Shown here: piece after piece, positions 35,501 through 47,700 of the stretch
Layout of the letters: the number at the start of each line of letters is the position of its first letter
How positions within the stretch are numbered: the first letter of the stretch is position 1
Source: Cornus controversa
Lineage: Eukaryota; Streptophyta; Magnoliopsida; Cornales; Cornaceae
Direction: 5' to 3'
Assembly: GCA_026545225.1 (NCBI GenBank)
Contig: CM048851.1
Span: 34,623,956-34,687,955 of the forward strand
DNA length: 64,000 bases
The notes under the pieces: model-generated
Told to the model about the DNA's origin: nothing
The model's input: only the letters and a program-made list of their open reading frames with translations
Databases searched by the model: none
Position numbers and translations under genes: made by a program

Positions 35501-37140
35501 GGGGGTGGATTGTAGTAACCCTTGTAGACGAGTGTGAGTGGGCTGGTGCGAAAACAGACACTGGGCTAAGCTACCACACTGACAGGGTACAGGGTGCTCA
35601 ATCCCACATTGTCTGGGTGTGGAAAAGGGGATGTGCTTATATGTAGTATGTTCTCTTCAAATGGTATGAGGCCTTTTGGAATAAAATCCAAGAGCAAAAC
35701 CGTGCGGGCTTAGGCTCAAAGCGGACAATATCATACCATGTGTTGGAGCGAGGTAGTACAATTTGTTTCAGATGGAGATGCTCTATAAGAGGGAGAGGGC
35801 TAATTCAGGGTGTTGTTTTGAATAAAAACTCAATCAATCAATTACTTTAGCTCAACCAGTCCGTTTGTTTCCAAGAACAATACTTCCTCCTCACTGGTAA
35901 GGAGGAACCTCCTCCACACCGTTGATATGTCGAAATGATAGAATGACATATGTTCATTTTGAATTTAAAATATGTAAAGAAAAAAATATTAAAAGATCTT
36001 AATTTCTACTCTATTATATTTAAAATTCAAAATGGACACGTGTCATTCTATCATTACGCCACATTAGTAATGTGGAGGAAGTTCCTACTTATTTGTGAGG
36101 AGGCAAGTACTGTTCTTCAATTGATCAGATTCATTATTGGATTGGTATTGATGGCATAAAATAATTCTTGTAAAACTTTGACTGGTTGATCCCTCTAATT
36201 CAATTGGTGAAGTAGTTGTTCATATTTTCAATTTTCAAGTATTTCAGTGATATTCTCAAGTCATGTGAAAGTTCATCTAGTGTAGTCATTAACGGCGTAG
36301 ATTACTTATATCTTCTAAATTGTGTGCTCAGTTATGAAAATCTAAACAATGAGGCCTCTAATCTTGAATTCAAGTATTCAATCATGATTAATCAACCTGT
36401 GATTTATCCCTTCTACCTAATTTCACCAATTTGTGAATACAATCAAGATATTTGTTTTGATCGCAAAATTTGCGAAAATATGACACTTTTTCCTAACAAT
36501 ATCAAATAAGATGGAAAACTAAGGGTAAAAGAGATACTTTTGAATCTGTTACAAGGATGTTCACCTTCTTGGGGTTACTGCCAGAAACTTAACAACCTAT
36601 TATTTAAGCAAAATTACAAAAACAAAAGGATAGGAAATTTACTTTTGAAAACAAATAGACAGAACCTAGATAAAATGGTTGTTTGAGTGACCTGTATATA
36701 TTTTTCCTTCCTTCGCAACTAAAGTTAAATAGAGTGTTGCTGAAGAAATGCATTGGATTTCTCAATAGTTCAGAAGATAGTTGAACTGATAGATATGCTA
36801 TGGAATTTAAAACAGAAACGAATACTTCTACCATTTTAGAAGGCACAAAAGTCGAGTATTCATTTCATAAGTCCATGATTAACTTTTCATTTTTAACTTG
36901 CAATGATTTAAACTGCGCCCAGTTGCTTGCTTGCTGGATTGTTTAGTTTTGTCTAAAATGAGTCCTAGTTTTAGAACACAATTTTAATTCCATAGCATAC
37001 CAACTGATTTCATTTGCTGCCTTTGCTTGCAGGGTAATTTGATACTGTCAGATATTGGTTTGGTGGAGAAACGAATATATCATGCTGCTCTCAATGGTAA
37101 TAATAGCCTGCCTACTGTTTTGCATCAGAAAGAGGATTGA
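26550..37140 (+). CDS. LPEAT1: Lysophosphatidylethanolamine acyltransferase 1 (LPEAT1-like), frameshifted 5' end
   Basis: Eight coding exons: 26550-27054, 28920-29039, 29188-29225, 29866-29930, 30695-30763, 31133-31257, 33289-33429, 37033-37140, all with GT-AG introns and matching phases. The product (about 389 aa) is an ER membrane acyltransferase that re-acylates lyso-PE and related lysolipids with acyl-CoA. It has a membrane stretch in exon 1 ([18 protein letters not shown]...), the NHISYLD box (HX4D) in exon 2 and FPEGTTTNG across exons 5/6; the ends MESELKD and [14 protein letters not shown] are LPEAT1 hallmarks. Exon 1 is 505 nt, one too many: MESELKD lies in a different frame from the conserved part starting about 26608. 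The break is between 26587 and 26610, perhaps the CCCC run at 26588-26591. The gene may be a recent null allele or this may be a sequence error; all other exons are intact. Confidence 0.9.
31506..32990 (-). mobile_element. L1-type LINE fragment in LPEAT1 intron 6
   Basis: On the minus strand, 32691-32476 reads [16 protein letters not shown]...[16 protein letters not shown], typical of plant L1 reverse transcriptase. 31857-31543 reads the C-terminal [15 protein letters not shown] and [12 protein letters not shown] stretch. Between them RT similarity continues with stops. At about 32256-32264 the sequence jumps from CMLF to DETEGVNAK, so the catalytic FADD block is missing. It is 5'-truncated and inactive, lying antisense to the host gene. 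Confidence 0.8.
34691..35261. mobile_element. TIR element (571 bp) in LPEAT1 intron 7
   Basis: The left end AGAGCATCTCTATC is mirrored by GATGGAGATGCTCT on the right, and CTCCAAAT/ATTTGG-type motifs repeat near both ends. No open frame. The flanks do not show a clean target duplication, so the superfamily is open. A tRNA-like SINE segment lies inside near its right end. Confidence 0.6.
35103..35190 (+). mobile_element. tRNA-derived SINE segment
   Basis: Contains a pol III A box TGGCTGAGTGG (35108-35118) and a B box-like GGTTCAAATCT (35151-35161) at a tRNA-like spacing, then a T run at 35177-35184. The rest does not fold as a tRNA, so it is a SINE head or a tRNA-like piece captured by the surrounding TIR element. 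Confidence 0.45.
35248..35867. repeat. Host duplication interrupted by the TRIM
   Basis: A 34-bp block (GATGGAGATGCTCTATAAGA...) at 35248-35281 recurs at 35771-35804, and CAGTCCGTTTG at 35289-35299 recurs at 35857-35867. The TRIM sits exactly after the first CAGTCCGTTTG. So a short stretch of DNA was duplicated in tandem and the TRIM entered the first copy. Confidence 0.7.
35300..35760 (+). mobile_element. TRIM retrotransposon, 461 bp
   Basis: Terminal direct repeats 35300-35440 and 35511-35760 begin TGTAGTAAC and end in GTATTACA/GTAGTACA. Between them are only 70 bp: a primer-binding TGGTATCAGAGC (initiator-Met type) at 35443-35454 and a polypurine TAGGGGGGTGGAT before the right repeat. Flanks GTTTG (35295-35299) and ATTTG (35761-35765) are a target duplication with one change. 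The left repeat lacks about 100 bp present in the right one. Confidence 0.85.
35873..36117. mobile_element. MITE with ~47-bp terminal inverted repeats
   Basis: Left end AAGAACAATACTTCC and right end (reverse complement) AAGAACAGTACTTGC start imperfect inverted repeats reaching CCTCCACA. Inner parts (GATAGAATGACA and TGTCATTCTATC) also pair, so nearly the whole 245 bp can fold back. No coding capacity and no clear target duplication. Confidence 0.75.
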
Positions 37141-38761
37141 TAATTTCATGGCCTTGCTCTCAAAAGTTACCTAGTCCCAGTTGGGTTTTTAGGCTCCATT
37201 GCTATCTAATACACGGAGAGATGAGTGGTTATCTCCACCCACTAAAGCAAAACTAATGTTTTGGTGTGCTATTAGACTCCTGTAATTTTCTTTTTTATAG
37301 AAATTTTTTCCATTAAATAGAGCATTTTGATGTACTTGTGGATGTCTTCTGTCAAAGCATCTTGTTTAAGAGCTTCCTGGGTTCTAATGTCTTGTGCATC
37401 TGTCATGATTGATACTAAATGCCCTAGCACCCTGTTAAAAAATGCATCTGTTATTCTGAAGCATCTTTTTTCGTGTTCCTGCAGGTTTATTTTGCCAACG
37501 ATAATTCAGATCCGTCATCTGTATATATATTGTATAATTAACAAACAAGCATACTTATTGTCCAGAAAATTTGAAAATTTATATTCTCTGGAGTTTGGAA
37601 TATAGCTGTAGATCTCAGTAATATTCTCAATTTTTTATTTTATTATTATTATAAATTGTCTACCATCATTCAGTTGTAAATATTTGAGGTTGTGTGAGCT
37701 GCTATTTTTAGTTCCTTACAGTGTAGTCAAGTTGGAAGGATGATCCAAGAGGTGTATCATTCCACTTTAATCTCCCTTCTAAGCTGTTACAATGTAGAGG
37801 GGAAAAAATAAAAAAGGGGGGTGGGCATCCATTATGTACTGATGCTTGGTGTTCATTTGGAATTCTAACATCATCAGTAGCAAGTCCTTGCTCTTGAATT
37901 ATGTGTTAAATTGTCATTTCTTTTCTGAAATTCTCTAGAACTAGTTTTGTTGCTCGAGATTTTCCCAAGTAGCGGAGGCAATCATGATACCATTATGAGT
38001 ATAACTCTTATTGTATGAAGCATATGAAAGTATAAAACAAATGATCTTGCTGAAGTAAATGGTTCATTGTTCCACTTTTTCTAGCTTGTCCCAAAATTTT
38101 TTTAATTTTTTTCTCAATTGTCTGGTGCTGGGAGTTTGAATAATGTAGACCAGGAGGCCTTGTGTGGAGTCTTTAGAGATCATATCACCTAGGTGAGCTG
38201 GGCATACCACATCATTGGTATGTCTGGCCAATTAATATGCACCATTTTAGTTGGTTGAGAGCAATTTTTATATATAGAAGGGACTAATTCCATTGAACGA
38301 TAGCATTTTCATTTTCATTGACTGGCATACCAATGACTATGCTCCTCCAATGCTTATGTCGATGTTTGCCTCAACATCACCGAGGAGGAATCTCCTCCAA
38401 ATCTTATGGCAAGAACAAAAATATCAATGCAAGAGACATTTTTGAGGGCCCTATGCATCCTATGGATTCTTTTCTTGTGAAGAACCAAATAGAATCAAAG
38501 GATTTAAGTTAAAATGTTATATTACAAAGATGACATGCATTACTCCACAAACCTAGAAAAAAAATAGATGATGGCAAGACTAATAAGCTCTAGCACTGAC
38601 AGAAGAACAACAGGTACACAGACCTTTTTCCCTTGTAATGGATATAGAGCTTGCTCATCATATTTCAAAATACACAAAAGCTAGAGAAACCTTCCAAACA
38701 GCTCTTGTTCACAAGATTTCGAAGTAAATGGATTTCAATGGTCATTAGACCTTCTCGCGTC
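37141..38761. other. Convergent 3' region between LPEAT1 and the deSI-like gene
   Basis: Holds the 3' UTRs of two genes that face each other; stop codons are 1.6 kb apart. Several AATAAA-like stretches occur but none can be assigned safely. No further gene or obvious transposon is seen. Confidence 0.5.
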
Positions 38762-41700
38762 TCATGGTGGTAAGCAGCCTTTTAATGGGGACTGAAGAAA
38801 CAATGAAGACATTGACAACTGTCTTTGCCTCGTTGAGATTGATGACAAGCACGTAAAAGCACTTCTTAGCCTTCTCTTCTCATTATCACATGCTTGGTAA
38901 CTGGGGTCATGTTGCACAGCAGAAATTTTAAGGGCTTCAGGCAGCACACAGTTGAAGATTGAACCTGAAAGGAAAAGTAGTGAAGAAAATTGCATGAACA
39001 TAATGGAGATTTGGAAGGAAAAACTTATCACCTCTGTTCTCTAATCATTCTGGAAAAAGAAATACTAGCTAGAGCAAATTGGATGCACATTTATATTCTA
39101 AAGGTGTCTAGTGTCTACCATATAAACAATGGAAATGGTTACTTTTAAAAACCCATTTTGCACCACCTGGGGGTTGGGAACTTGGGACTTGAACCCTTGG
39201 TCTGCCCAGGAGGGCATACCACGTAGGCCATGAGCCTGGTGGTGAAATGGTTAATTTGACATTCTTTAAATAAAGGAGGAACTGATTTTGACCTGTGCTT
39301 TCCAACAAAATGTTCTTCACATCACATCTTATCTTAGACACCAACCACCCACACCAGCAAAATAATTTTTTATTTAAGAAAATAAATAAAAGGAAAACCC
39401 CAAGAGCTCTTTTTTTTTCTTTTTTTTTTTTTGTGGGGGGTGGGGTTTTGTGGTTAATCAGGGTGAACCTTGGGATAGGTGAGAAATATCTCTGAGATGA
39501 CACAAAACGATCAAGCTCCAGAGTTATATTGAGCTAGTGTCCTTTTTCCTTTTGACTCTTCTTACTACAGTATCTCCATTTGACACAGAGTAACATCAGA
39601 AGCTGCAATTCAGCAGCCAATCACAGCATCTCACTTGGCAAGAGGGGAATAATTAAACAAAACAACACAAAGGAAGTTTCATTTATGTTGCGTTTGGGAG
39701 CACTGAATCGATGCCTTGGATTTGGAATCGGAGAAAATTCAATTTAAAGTTTGAACTAAATTTCCTCCAATTCCAAATCCAAGTCGATGATTCGGTAAAC
39801 AAAAGCAAACTGAATAAGTAAAAAGCGACTATTATTTTGGAAGTTCAACAAGGACATTATGAAATCAGGTAAGCTGCTTTTATTTTCAAGAAAAGAATGT
39901 GATGTGTTGATGCAGAAGGTGGCAGAACAGCCATAGGAATTAACAATGAATTTTTTTTACCACGTGTAAGCAATTATTTGAATCCGAAGTGTCTTGGAAA
40001 CTCGGATGGAAATTAAATGCATGTTTAGTAAGTGCAATTGGGGTGATGAGAAAAGACTACCTATTTTTGCCAGGCGATTCACCCATTTAGGGATTTGCTT
40101 CCCTGTCAACTTGTAGCAGATATCCTTGCAGAAATGGTTGCAATTCTTGAAAATCAAGTGGTAGGTGTCACCATTGTAGCTTGCAGAGTGGCGCTCCATG
40201 AACTCCCTAACCTGGGTTGGGTCCAAGCATGTAGTCCCAATGAGTATTGACTTCCTAAACTTGAAGCCTGGGCATTGCCGAGGTTCAACCTCAAAGACAC
40301 CACTAGATGCATAATCATGAGCTCCAAATGCATATTCTACACCATGAACTGTAAAGTGAATGTGGGGTCAATCAAATGTTATTTTACCTTACCAAAAAAC
40401 TCAGATGCAATATAATAAATCATCAACAATATACATTTATTATCTGCAACAGAATTAATTGACTAATCTGATATGCAATGCATAAGATGTGCTTCAGTTT
40501 AGATTTTGTTAGATTATATATTTCTTATTATATCTGTTGTTAAATTATATATCTTTTCCTAAACCACATAGATTTCTTACACCTTCTCCTAAATCATCTA
40601 GGACTAGGATCTCTTGTCTCCTAAGTTTACTTAGCCTCCAAGATAATGTGCCTATAAATAGGCCTTTATGTATTGTTCACAATATCAATTAATTCAAATC
40701 AATACAATTGTTTCTTTATTTCTAACAGATTTTATATCTGATTGAAGTAAAAAGGATAAGGTTTCATTTTTCTCAATTCATAAAATGAATTATTAATTGA
40801 CGCACAACTCTTATTCTTTGACAAAAAGAGCTGGAAGGGCAACTCAATCTAGGGAAACAAGTTAACTGTCCATTTTACTCCCTCTAATAGGGAAGACATA
40901 TAGCAAACAATTGAAAGTCGGAAATCAAAAGAATGAGTTTCTTCAGTGGTAAGTATTGTTGTTGCAAAGTTCTGTTCAACCAAAATATGTAAAGCAATAA
41001 ACCCCAGCTTTTTGCTCCGAAACTTCTGCCAGCCTCTCAGGCTATTAACAAATAGTAACTTGGTATTTATGAAAACTTGTGACACAAGCTTAACAAGTGC
41101 CGATATGCACACACGTAATAAGCCAATCCGCAAAGGTCACCCACTAACCACCAAAATATGGATCCCAAGCTATCTTATAAAGCGTTTCCTTGATGGAACA
41201 AAGTTTGAAGCTCAAAGAATCCTTCTATACACAATGCTTTAACCTGAAGAGTATGCGAGGGTTGCACCATCTAAGGATAGTGTAGGAGAGTTTGTAAGAC
41301 CATAACCCTAGGGCACAAACTAGAAAAGGTGGGGTCAGGCTTTGTAGGTTGGATTAACTATTTTCAAACACTTTTTGAATTTAACTCGATAATTAAACTT
41401 TAAATTCAAATTGTGACTAAAAATAAAAATAAACTCAATCCATTATATTAGGCAAACATGCAATAATCAAATAAATCACTAAATAATGGGCACAAAAAAA
41501 TAATTAGGTGGAAAATCCAATCGGGAAAAAACCACGGGAACTAGTCCAGCCAAATCAAATCCACTATGAGAAAAAAAGAGTACAACTAGGTTAAAGTTCT
41601 CCAAACCCAAGAACTGCTAGTAACCTCTTTTTTTTTTTTTTAATAAGTAAGAACCACTAGTAACCTCTTTGGCACAGATCAATCCACCAAACTCTCCACT

Positions 41701-44700
41701 CGAGTCTTCAGGCATACAATCCGCTCACCAACAAACTTTGTAGACCACACAAATCTACTTCTCCAATTAGGGACTCGATTTTCAGCGAACTAGTCATCCA
41801 ACCCGATCTCTGACGAATTTAAAGACTGTCAGTGTTGAACTAGTCAGAATTATTAGATATTAGATTGTTATTTTCATTGTATTTTTAGCTATTGTTTGGC
41901 TATATAAACCTCTTTGTATATTCTCTTATTATCTTTACTAATAGAAACCCTAGCCCCCCCCCCCCCCCCCCTTTTTTTTTTTATCTCTTTTTCACTCTTT
42001 TTGTAATTCTCACATGGTATTAGAGCAATGATCCAGATGAATCCTTTGATTGGTAATCACATGGAAAAACTACACATCCCATCCACGCGGTTCGCGGATC
42101 CAACTGGCATTTTGGGGGTGTTTTGGCATCAATATGGTTCCTGTATCGCTTCCGTCTGGCATCGAACTGGTTTGCTTCTTCGGTATTCCTTCTCGTTTTG
42201 TTTTGATCGACATCTTGTTTTTGGATTTTTTTTTTTTTTGGAAATCTATTGGTGTTCGTTTATCTGTTATTTTTCACAATGTCCGGTGAAAGAGATGATT
42301 CTCTACAATCAATTAGTGTAAGATTGAATGCCAACAATTACTCGTATTGGAGTTATGTAATGAGGAATTTTTTGAAAGAAAAAAATGTGAGGTTATGTCA
42401 GCAATGTGGTAAGCAAACCTGTAGATCCTCAAGCTGAAGAACACGCAAATCTGTTGGATAATTGGGAAGCAAACAACTTGAAAATTGTTACTTGGATTAA
42501 TAATTCTGTTGAGCACTCAATTGGGTACGCAATTGGCAAAATATGAAATAGCAAAACAGGCCTGTGATCACTTGGCAAGATTGTACACACAATCCAACTT
42601 TGCCCAACAGTATTAGTTGAAAGCCAATATCCGAGTAGTGCAGCAAAAGGATACGAGTATTCAGGAGTTTTACTTCACCATTTCTAATCCTTGGGACCAA
42701 CTGATTCTCACGAAGTCAGCGTCCCTCCAGTGACATGTTGACTACTTTGCTCATAGAGAGGAACAACATCTTGTTCAATTTTTGATGGCCCTAAGTGATG
42801 ATTTTGAGGGACTTCTCCCCATCCCCCTGTTGATACAGTTGTAAGTGAACTTTTAGCTGAAGAGACACGACTCAAGACTCAGGCAGGAAGGGGCCCTCCT
42901 CCCAGTGCCTAGTCAATATGTTTTGGCTGTCCCTACTAAGCCATCTTTGAGCAATCAGATGAGGCTCTCTTCAAAGGTTGGTTTCGATGAATGTAGTTTT
43001 TGTAAGCAGAAAGGTCATTGGAAGACCCAATGTCCTAAATTGTTTAATAAAGCACAACTACCACAGTAACAGTGATGGCAACCCCCACCTTAGCAGCAGT
43101 GGAGGCAGCCCCCCCACCTCAACCACAGTGGCGTTCTAGAGGGCAGTCCCAACGACGAGTTTATAGGCCTCCACATCCCACCACTGCAGCATTTGTACCT
43201 GAAGTTGCATCTTCTTTGGATCCCAACATAGTCGCTCTTGCAGAACAATTTTAGCAGTTCCTTGCCACACAACCACAACCATATGCCATGTCCACTTCAT
43301 CTTCAATAGGTCTGTCATCTCCTAACCCTTCAAGTATGTCAACACCTTTGTGGGTTTTAGACTCTGGCGCCTCTCATCACATGTCACCTGATTCATCATC
43401 CTTTATATCTATATGTCACTCTACTTCACATGCGTCTATCATGACTGCTGATGGCACCCCATGCCTTTGGCAGGAGTTGTTCTATTCGTACACCTCATTT
43501 ATCACTTTCTAATGTCTATTGCATTCCCAAACTTGTAATGAATCTCATTTCAGTGGGTCAATTATGTGATTCTGGTTATTCTGTTCACTTTTCTTCCACT
43601 TGTCATGTGCAGGATCCTTAATTCCAGAAGCTGATTGGGACAGGTTGCAGGCAAGGGAGCTTATATGTTTTGGACGAGCTGCAAGTTCTAGATGTAGCTG
43701 CTTCGGGTGTTGATTTGTCTTCCTTTCGTTTAGATTCCTCTTCTTCTAGTTTTTACTTGTGGCATTCTAGACTTGGGAATGTTTCGGCCCCTCCGTTCAA
43801 AAATTTGGTTTGTAGAGGATCTTTGGGTAAGTTGTAATCTCATGATATTTCTAATTGTAGTGGTTGTAATCTGGCTAAATTCTTTGCCCTACATTTAATC
43901 GATGTGTTTCTTATTCTGTTGCACCGTTTGATTTGATTCATTTTAATGTGTGGGGCCCTGCCCTTGTCGCAACAAAAGGGAGGTCATGATATTATGTTTT
44001 TTTCATTAATGATTATACTCTATATTATTGGGTTTATCTAATGAAACGTCGTTCTGAATTCATAAACATTTATACTGCTTTCCGGTCACTTGTTAGAACT
44101 CAACATTCTGCAGTTATCAAGTGTTTTCATTGTAATTTGGGTGGGGAGTATACTTCTACAACCTTTTCAGAGTTAGTTCACTTTGATGGTATTGTGCACC
44201 AATCCTCTTGTACTGACACTCCTCAACAGAATGGGGTTGCCAAAAGGAAGCATCGACACATTGTTGAGATAACTCGTTCTCTTCTCTTGTCCACTAGTGT
44301 CCCTAGTGAATTTTGGGGAGAAGCTGTTCTCACAACTGTTCATTTGATTAATAAAATTCCCACATCTCACACTTCAGGTCTCTCCCCCTATGAAAAGTTG
44401 TATGGTCATACTCCCGACTACTCACTTTTACTGATTTTTGGTTGCACATGTTTTGTTCTTTGTCCCAATGTTGAGAGTAATAAATTATCGTCATGCTCTG
44501 TCATTTGTGTCTTTCTTGGTTATGGTGAAGATCAAAAGAGTTATCGTTGTTTTGATCTTGTTGCTCATAAATTATATGTCTCTCGTCATGTTTTATTCCT
44601 TAAGCATATTCCTTTCTTTTTGTTCCCGCCAGCTCTCATAACATGACCAAGTCAGCCTTTATCTGTATTGACCCCTTCTCTGTTGATGCAAGTGAAATTC

Positions 44701-47700
44701 TACCATTTACTGTTTCATCCTCTGCAGACGATGCACCACCTCCTACCACCCATTCTTTTCTTCTTGTTCAGCCTTTTCCTTGTCACTTCTCTCGCAGGAC
44801 TCAAGCAGATACTAATGGTGTAGCCCGTGACATTTCTGATGCTCCACTCTCTACAGATGATGATGCTCCATCCCCTCCTACGACCACCCAAGTTCCTCCT
44901 GTGATTGTGGATCCTCCTCTTTCTCGCCTCCCCAAGCATACTCGTAAGTCCACTCAGTTACCAGATTTTGCTTATTCTTATTATTCTAGTTCATTTACTT
45001 CCTTCTTAGCATCTATTCACACTCTTTGTGAGCCTACGTCCTATACAGAGGTAGTTCTTTATCCCCTTTGGCAGCAGGCTATGGCTTAGGAAATTTTTGC
45101 TTTGCATCGAATGTATACTTGGGACTTGGTGTCGCTCCCGCCTGATAAGAGCCCAATTGGTTCTTGTTGGGTTTATAAAATTAAAACTAAATCAGGTTGG
45201 TTGCCAAGGGTTTTGCCCAGTAATATAGTTTGAATTATGAGGAGACTTTTGCTCCAGTTGCCAAGATGACCACTATTCATGCTCTCATTGCAGTGGCCTC
45301 TGTTCCTCAGTGGCATATTTCTCAAATGGATATTAAAAATACTTTTTTGAATGGAGATCTTCAAGAGAAAGTTTACATGGTACCTCCTCCTGGTGTCTCT
45401 CATAATCCTGGAGAAGTTTGAGGCCTTCTTAAATGGTCTCAAACAGGCCCCTCGAACTTGGTTTGAGAAATTCTATATGGCGGTTACTTCCCTTGGTTTT
45501 TGCTCTAGTGCTCAAGATTCGACTCTATTTATTAAGTTTACTTTTGCTGGCCGTATTCTTCTTTCACTCTATGTTGATGACATGATTATTACGGGTGATG
45601 ATGTTGATGGAATTGCAGCATTAAAGACCAAAGTAGCTAATCAATTTGACATGAAGGATTTGGACCCTTTACGGTACTTCTTGGGTACTGAGGTAGCCTT
45701 TTCACCTAAGGGTTATCTTCTTTCTCAGTCTAAGTATACAACGAACATCCTTCAGCGAGCTTGTCTTACGGATACTCGGACGGTTGATACTCCAATCGAG
45801 CTTAATGCTCGCTATGCTCCTACAGATGGTATTCCTTTGCCTGATCCCACATTGTATCAGACTATTATTGGTAGCTTAGTCTATCTCACTAGTACTCGCC
45901 CCGACATTGCATATGTTGTCCACATTGTTAGTCAATTCATTGTCTTCCCCTCTACAGTTCATTGGGTTGCTGTTATTCGCATTTTGTGTTATCTTCTGGG
46001 TACTCTCTGTCAGAGTCTTGTATTTCCTTCGACATCCTCTTTGGAGCTTTGTGCATACTCTGATGCTGATTGGGACTGGTGATCTGACTGATCGTAAGTT
46101 TACTACAAGTTTTTGCATCTTCTTGGGTGACTCTCATTTCTTGGAAGAGCAAGAAGCTGAAAATTGTCTCTCAATCTTCCACAGAGGTAGAGTACCGTGC
46201 TATGGCATCTACTACAAATGAGGTTGTGTGGTTGCGTGGTTGCGTTGGTTATTAGCAAATATGGGTGTTACTCTTTCTACTCCCACCCCTATTTATTGCG
46301 ATAATAAGAGTGTTATTCAGATTGCTCACAAGTCTTCTATGAGCAGACCAAAGCACATTGAGATCGATTGTCATACTACTCGGTATCATCTCTAGCGTGG
46401 GACGATTACTTTGCCTTTTGTCTCCTCTTTCATGCAGATTGCATATTGCAGATTTCTTTATGAAGTCTCAAACCGTTCAGCTCTTTCATTTTTTTGTTGG
46501 CAAACTCTCAATGCTTCTTGTTGTTGCATCGTGAGTTTGTGGGGGGATATTAGATATTAGATTGTTATTTTCATTGTATTTTTAGCTATGAGGATAGAAT
46601 AGTTTTTTCACACGTTCTTGTTTGGCTAAATAAACTCCTTTATGTGTATTCTCCTATTATCTTTCCTAATAGAAACCCTAGCCCCTTTTCTTTTTATCTC
46701 TTCTTCTCTCTCTTTGCAATTCTCACAAGAATATCTCCGAAGCAATGACATCAAAACACTAGTAAAACACTCACCAATTCTAATGCAAGAATGATGAATG
46801 TACAGAAATATAAATGCATTCTAGATCTCACGAATATGCTGTGTGTATGCTCTATATCAATGTATGTAATCTGCAAGTAGTGTATATATAAGCTAATTGG
46901 AAGTATAGAGAGAATAAGTTTTTAGTGATTTAATTTGAAAAGGAAACTAGAATCCCAAATAGATCAATCGATCAAGGAAATGGTCGATTGATCAAACCAA
47001 ATCCAGAGAACTTAGATCGATAGCCTGATTCGATAACTTGATCAATCAATCCACTCTACAATTTTTTTTACTTAGAAATTTTCAATTTGAGAAGTTCCCA
47101 GAACACTTGCATGCATATCAAAAAGAATTTTATGAATCAAATCAAATCATGAAACATTTGAAACCCTAATGCATGAATGCATAAATCCTAATTTTGGCAA
47201 GCATATCCAATGTGTCAAATTACCTCTTTACCCTTGGTGTAGAACATTACACATTAAACCCTTGTAACCATGTCCAAGAGGTCATGTCCAAGAGGTAATT
47301 AACATGACATTAACTAACTTCTGAATTTCTAGCTAATTTAGAAATCAAAAACAAAATTAAAGACTCTAATTTTGATCAACATAATTTGCCAACATAAGTC
47401 GTTTTGACCTAACATGTTCTATTGTCATCTAGAGGTGTAAAGCTCAACGACAGAATAATAGTTGACCAATTGAAATGTTTTTCAATATATTTTACTGCTG
47501 CCGAGTTATAGGCCATTTAGTTTTACTTGGAGAGAAGGCTACCGGAGGGTCATTTAAGAATAGACTCTATGAAGTGCTGGATCTTCTAGCTTTCAAAACC
47601 TACTTTTTTATTCAAATGGCATCCTCACTAGACCACGAAAGAGGCTCATCATTCAGTAATGGGTTAGCAAGTTCCAACACACTTCTACACTTGGTTTTGA

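Larger units (their letters stand above)
41851..46727 (+). mobile_element. Ty1/copia retrotransposon, complete but inactive, TSD AGAAT
   Basis: LTRs at 41851-42014 (164 bp) and 46548-46727 (180 bp) both start TATTAGATATTAGATTG and end CTCACA; AGAAT flanks the element at 41846-41850 and 46728-46732. PBS TGGTATTAGAGC (42015-42026) and PPT GTGGGGGGA (about 46539-46547) are in place. Gag, zinc knuckle, protease, integrase, RT and RNase H follow in copia order on the plus strand, broken by stops and frameshifts. The left LTR has an 18-19-base C run; the right LTR has an extra ~30-bp segment. It is antisense to its host intron. Confidence 0.93.
41290..47430. repeat. Older LTR-like repeat split by a copia element
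   Basis: The left part (about 41290-41845) has GGAAAATCCAATCGGG and AAAAAACCACGGG, and the right part (46733 to about 47430) ends with TTTTGATCAACATAATTTGCC. Both resemble blocks in the same order in the solo LTR at 1322-2511 (GAAAATCCAAGACG, AAACCACGG, TTTTGATCACCGAAATATGCC). So this looks like a diverged relative. Its outer ends and target duplication were not resolved. Confidence 0.45.
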
